In this document: piece by piece, positions 61,991-64,000 of the stretch
How positions within the stretch are numbered: the first letter of the stretch is position 1
How the letters are laid out: each line of letters opens with the position of its first letter
Assembly: GCF_900103285.1 (NCBI RefSeq)
Contig: NZ_FNGS01000001.1
Location: forward strand, 613,515-677,514
DNA length: 64,000 nt
Source: Siphonobacter aquaeclarae
Lineage (GTDB): Bacteria; Bacteroidota; Bacteroidia; Cytophagales; Spirosomataceae
Direction of reading: 5' to 3'
Notes under the pieces: model-generated
Told to the model about the DNA's origin: nothing
The model's input: only the letters and a program-made list of their open reading frames with translations
Databases searched by the model: none
Translations under genes and position numbers: made by a program

Positions 61991-64000
61991 ATGAAACATT
62001 CTATACGGTGCTCTACTGGCCGTAGCGTCCTGTACACACTTATGAGGATTTCGCTTGCGCAACTGTTCCTGCTGATCCTGACGGTGAGCCTTTCTCATGC
62101 ACATGACGGGAAAGCTCAGGAAATTCTGAGCCGGCGCATTACGCTCCGGGCCGAGAAAAGCGACCTTCGCACCGTCCTCGGACAGATTGAACAACAGGCA
62201 CTTGTCCGTTTTGCCTACAGCCCCCGGGCCATTCAGGCAGACCGCCGGGTGTCTCTTCAGGTCTCTTCCACTCCGCTGGCGGAGGTATTGAACAACCTGC
62301 TCCGTCCGATGTCCATTTCGTATGAAGTGGTTTCCGGACGTATTCTGCTGAAAACAGAAGAAACAACCGCACCTGCCAAAAAGGAAAGCCTCTTCCAGGC
62401 CGTCTCCTGGCAGGAATTTCCGGAATCCGTGCTGGATATTCCGGTAAGCGGTACTGTCCGCGATACCAAAACCGGCCAGCCGCTGCCAGGCGTGAGCGTC
62501 CTCGTCAAAGGAACCACGCGCGGTACGACGACGGACGCCGCCGGTCACTACCGCGTCACGGTCAGCACCTCATCTGACGCCCTTATTTTTTCGTTCGTGG
62601 GCTTTTCCCCGAAGGAAGAAATCGTCGGAACGCGGACAGAGATCAACGTTTCCCTTGATGACGATCAGAAACTGCTGAACGAAGTAGTCGTCACCGCTCT
62701 CGGTGTGAAGCGCGAAGAGCGCTCCCTCGGCTACGCCGTGCAGAAAGTCAACGGAGACATGCTGAAAACGGTCAAGGGTACGAGCGTCGCCACCTCCCTT
62801 ACGGGTCGTGTTTCCGGTCTCTGGGTGAAAAACAGTACGGAATTCAACGAAGATCCGACGCTGTCTCTCCGGGGTGAAACGCCGCTGCTCGTGATCGATG
62901 GCGTACCGTACGGAAACATGAAGATCAACAACGTTCCGCAGGACGATATCGAAAGCATCGACGTGCTGAAAGGCCCTACCGCAGCAGCCCTTTACGGCTC
63001 GCGCGGGGGCAGCGGGGCGATTATCGTGACGACCAAGCGCGGCGCGTCTTCCAAAGGCCTGAGCATTTCGGTCAACTCCAACAACATGTTCAACGCCGGC
63101 TTCCTGATGCTGCCCGAAGTACAGCACAGCTACTCTGCCGGTCTGGGCGGCACCTACGATCCGACGGACTACGTCTGGGGCGCCAAGCTCGACATCGGTA
63201 CCAAAGTACCGCAATGGAACCCCGAAACAAAGCAGATGGAGACGATGGAACTGACTTCCCGCGGGAAGAACAACTTCCAGAACTTCCTCGTACCGGGCCT
63301 GATTTCCAACAACAACATCAACATCACGCAGACGGGTGAAAACGGCAGCCTTCGCGCGTCACTGAACCATATTTACAACAAGGGTCAGTATCCGAACCTG
63401 CAATCCAACGCTATTAACTTCTCGCTCGGCGGGGAAATGAAGGTCAGCGAGCGCTTCTCCCTCAACAGCCAGATCGGCTATAACCGCAAGACGGCTCCCC
63501 AGGTAACCGGCTCCGGCTATACCAATCAGGGATACATGTACCAGATCCTGCTCTGGACGGGTCCGGAATACGACCTTTCAAAGTACCGCGACTACTGGAT
63601 CGTTCCGAATCAGACGCAGAACTGGCACTACAAGGCCTGGTACGACAACCCGTACCTGATTGCCTATGAAAAGCTCAACGGCATCGAGCAGAACAAGATG
63701 AACGCCAGCCTGTCGGCCACGTATCAGCTGTTCCCCGGCGCCAAGATCGTGGTCCGCCCCGGTTTTGACTGGTACCAGAACGACGAGACCCGCCGTAACC
63801 CGCCCAATATCCTCTCGACCCGCGGCTGGAACGCGGCCGGTATGTACTCGATCGACAAACTGACGGGCTACAGCTTCAACGGCGACGCACTTTTCATGTA
63901 CAACAAATCCATCGGCAAGCTGGGTATTGACGCACTCGCCGGGGGTACCATTTACAAGTACCAGGACCGGGATCTTTATGCAGCAACCCGCAGCGGGATC
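61991..64000 (+). CDS. SusC/RagA TonB-dependent porin with STN domain, truncated by the window edge
   Basis: The first 670 codons of an outer-membrane porin. ATG 61991 gives a basic lead before the signal sequence (LAQLFLLILTVSLSHAHDG), common in this family; ATG 62042 is the alternative. The STN signalling domain follows (ITLRAEKSDLRTVLGQIEQQ ... VRFAYSPRAI), then a carboxypeptidase-regulatory-like domain (VSGTVRDTKTGQPLPGVSVL) and the plug (EVVVTALGVKREERSLGYAV; LYGSRGGSGAIIVTTKRG), and part of the barrel. The STN domain fits the upstream sigma/FecR genes. The plug is shorter around NSTEFNEDPTLSLRGETPLL than in the other three porins. A SusD gene is expected past the right edge. Confidence 0.94.
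   Translation, partial: MKHSIRCSTGRSVLYTLMRISLAQLFLLILTVSLSHAHDGKAQEILSRRITLRAEKSDLRTVLGQIEQQALVRFAYSPRAIQADRRVSLQVSSTPLAEVLNNLLRPMSISYEVVSGRILLKTEETTAPAKKESLFQAVSWQEFPESVLDIPVSGTVRDTKTGQPLPGVSVLVKGTTRGTTTDAAGHYRVTVSTSSDALIFSFVGFSPKEEIVGTRTEINVSLDDDQKLLNEVVVTALGVKREERSLGYAVQKVNGDMLKTVKGTSVATSLTGRVSGLWVKNSTEFNEDPTLSLRGETPLLVIDGVPYGNMKINNVPQDDIESIDVLKGPTAAALYGSRGGSGAIIVTTKRGASSKGLSISVNSNNMFNAGFLMLPEVQHSYSAGLGGTYDPTDYVWGAKLDIGTKVPQWNPETKQMETMELTSRGKNNFQNFLVPGLISNNNINITQTGENGSLRASLNHIYNKGQYPNLQSNAINFSLGGEMKVSERFSLNSQIGYNRKTAPQVTGSGYTNQGYMYQILLWTGPEYDLSKYRDYWIVPNQTQNWHYKAWYDNPYLIAYEKLNGIEQNKMNASLSATYQLFPGAKIVVRPGFDWYQNDETRRNPPNILSTRGWNAAGMYSIDKLTGYSFNGDALFMYNKSIGKLGIDALAGGTIYKYQDRDLYAATRSGI

Overview
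The window looks like chromosomal DNA of a glycan-degrading Bacteroidota, most likely order Cytophagales. The signs are four SusC/RagA TonB-dependent porins, three SusD lipoproteins, ECF sigma/FecR pairs, a hybrid two-component system (HTCS), two proteins with type IX secretion (T9SS) C-terminal signals, LytS/LytTR regulators, several TAnnTTTG-type -7 elements, and few Shine-Dalgarno sequences. Base composition is moderately GC-rich by eye, with AT-richer patches at about 15.2-16.4 kb and 53.1-55.8 kb. I see no rRNA, tRNA, CRISPR array, intact insertion sequence or prophage.

Layout. 0-0.8 kb: the 3' end of a hybrid histidine kinase. 1.1-3.5 kb: cytochrome bd oxidase (cydAB) with a strong terminator. 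3.7-10.3 kb: ECF sigma, FecR, SusC with an N-terminal signalling domain, and SusD. 10.3-14.2 kb: an orphan ECF sigma, an MBL-fold hydrolase, a DoxX-like protein and a CPA1 Na+/H+ antiporter. 14.2-21.3 kb, all on the minus strand: a DUF1223 protein, an AT-rich two-gene ABC module, a LytTR two-component system behind a haem-binding/cytochrome P460-like protein and a small lipoprotein, Ohr, and an epoxide-hydrolase-like enzyme.

21.6-34.1 kb: a seven-gene minus-strand operon (susC, susD, esterase-like hydrolase, GH109, nagB, sugar transporter, nagA) with 1-4 bp overlaps or 13 bp gaps, facing a divergent LacI regulator. The logic is import of an amino-sugar glycan, release of N-acetylhexosamine, uptake across the inner membrane, deacetylation, then deamination to fructose-6-phosphate. 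A palindrome typical of LacI operators sits between the predicted -33 and -7 elements of the susC promoter.

34.1-43.1 kb: a DinB protein, then a transmembrane AraC-type regulator with two tandem carbohydrate-binding-like domains outside the membrane, then a second SusC/SusD pair and a lipoprotein. A 10-nt direct repeat with 21-bp spacing lies between regulator and susC and is a good candidate for its binding site. 43.2-46.4 kb: a GAF/PAS sensor kinase and a Kelch protein. 46.9-59.3 kb: a 2,076-residue modular T9SS protein, an HTCS and a second T9SS protein. The Kelch, giant-protein and HTCS genes share a 9-nt leader motif. 60.1-64 kb: a further ECF sigma/FecR/SusC locus cut by the window edge.

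The strongest candidates for something undescribed are the CBM-like/7TM/AraC regulator with its candidate operator, the small membrane protein/ABC ATPase pair with a degenerate signature motif, the shared TTCCCACTA leader motif, and three families of extragenic inverted repeats placed at gene ends.
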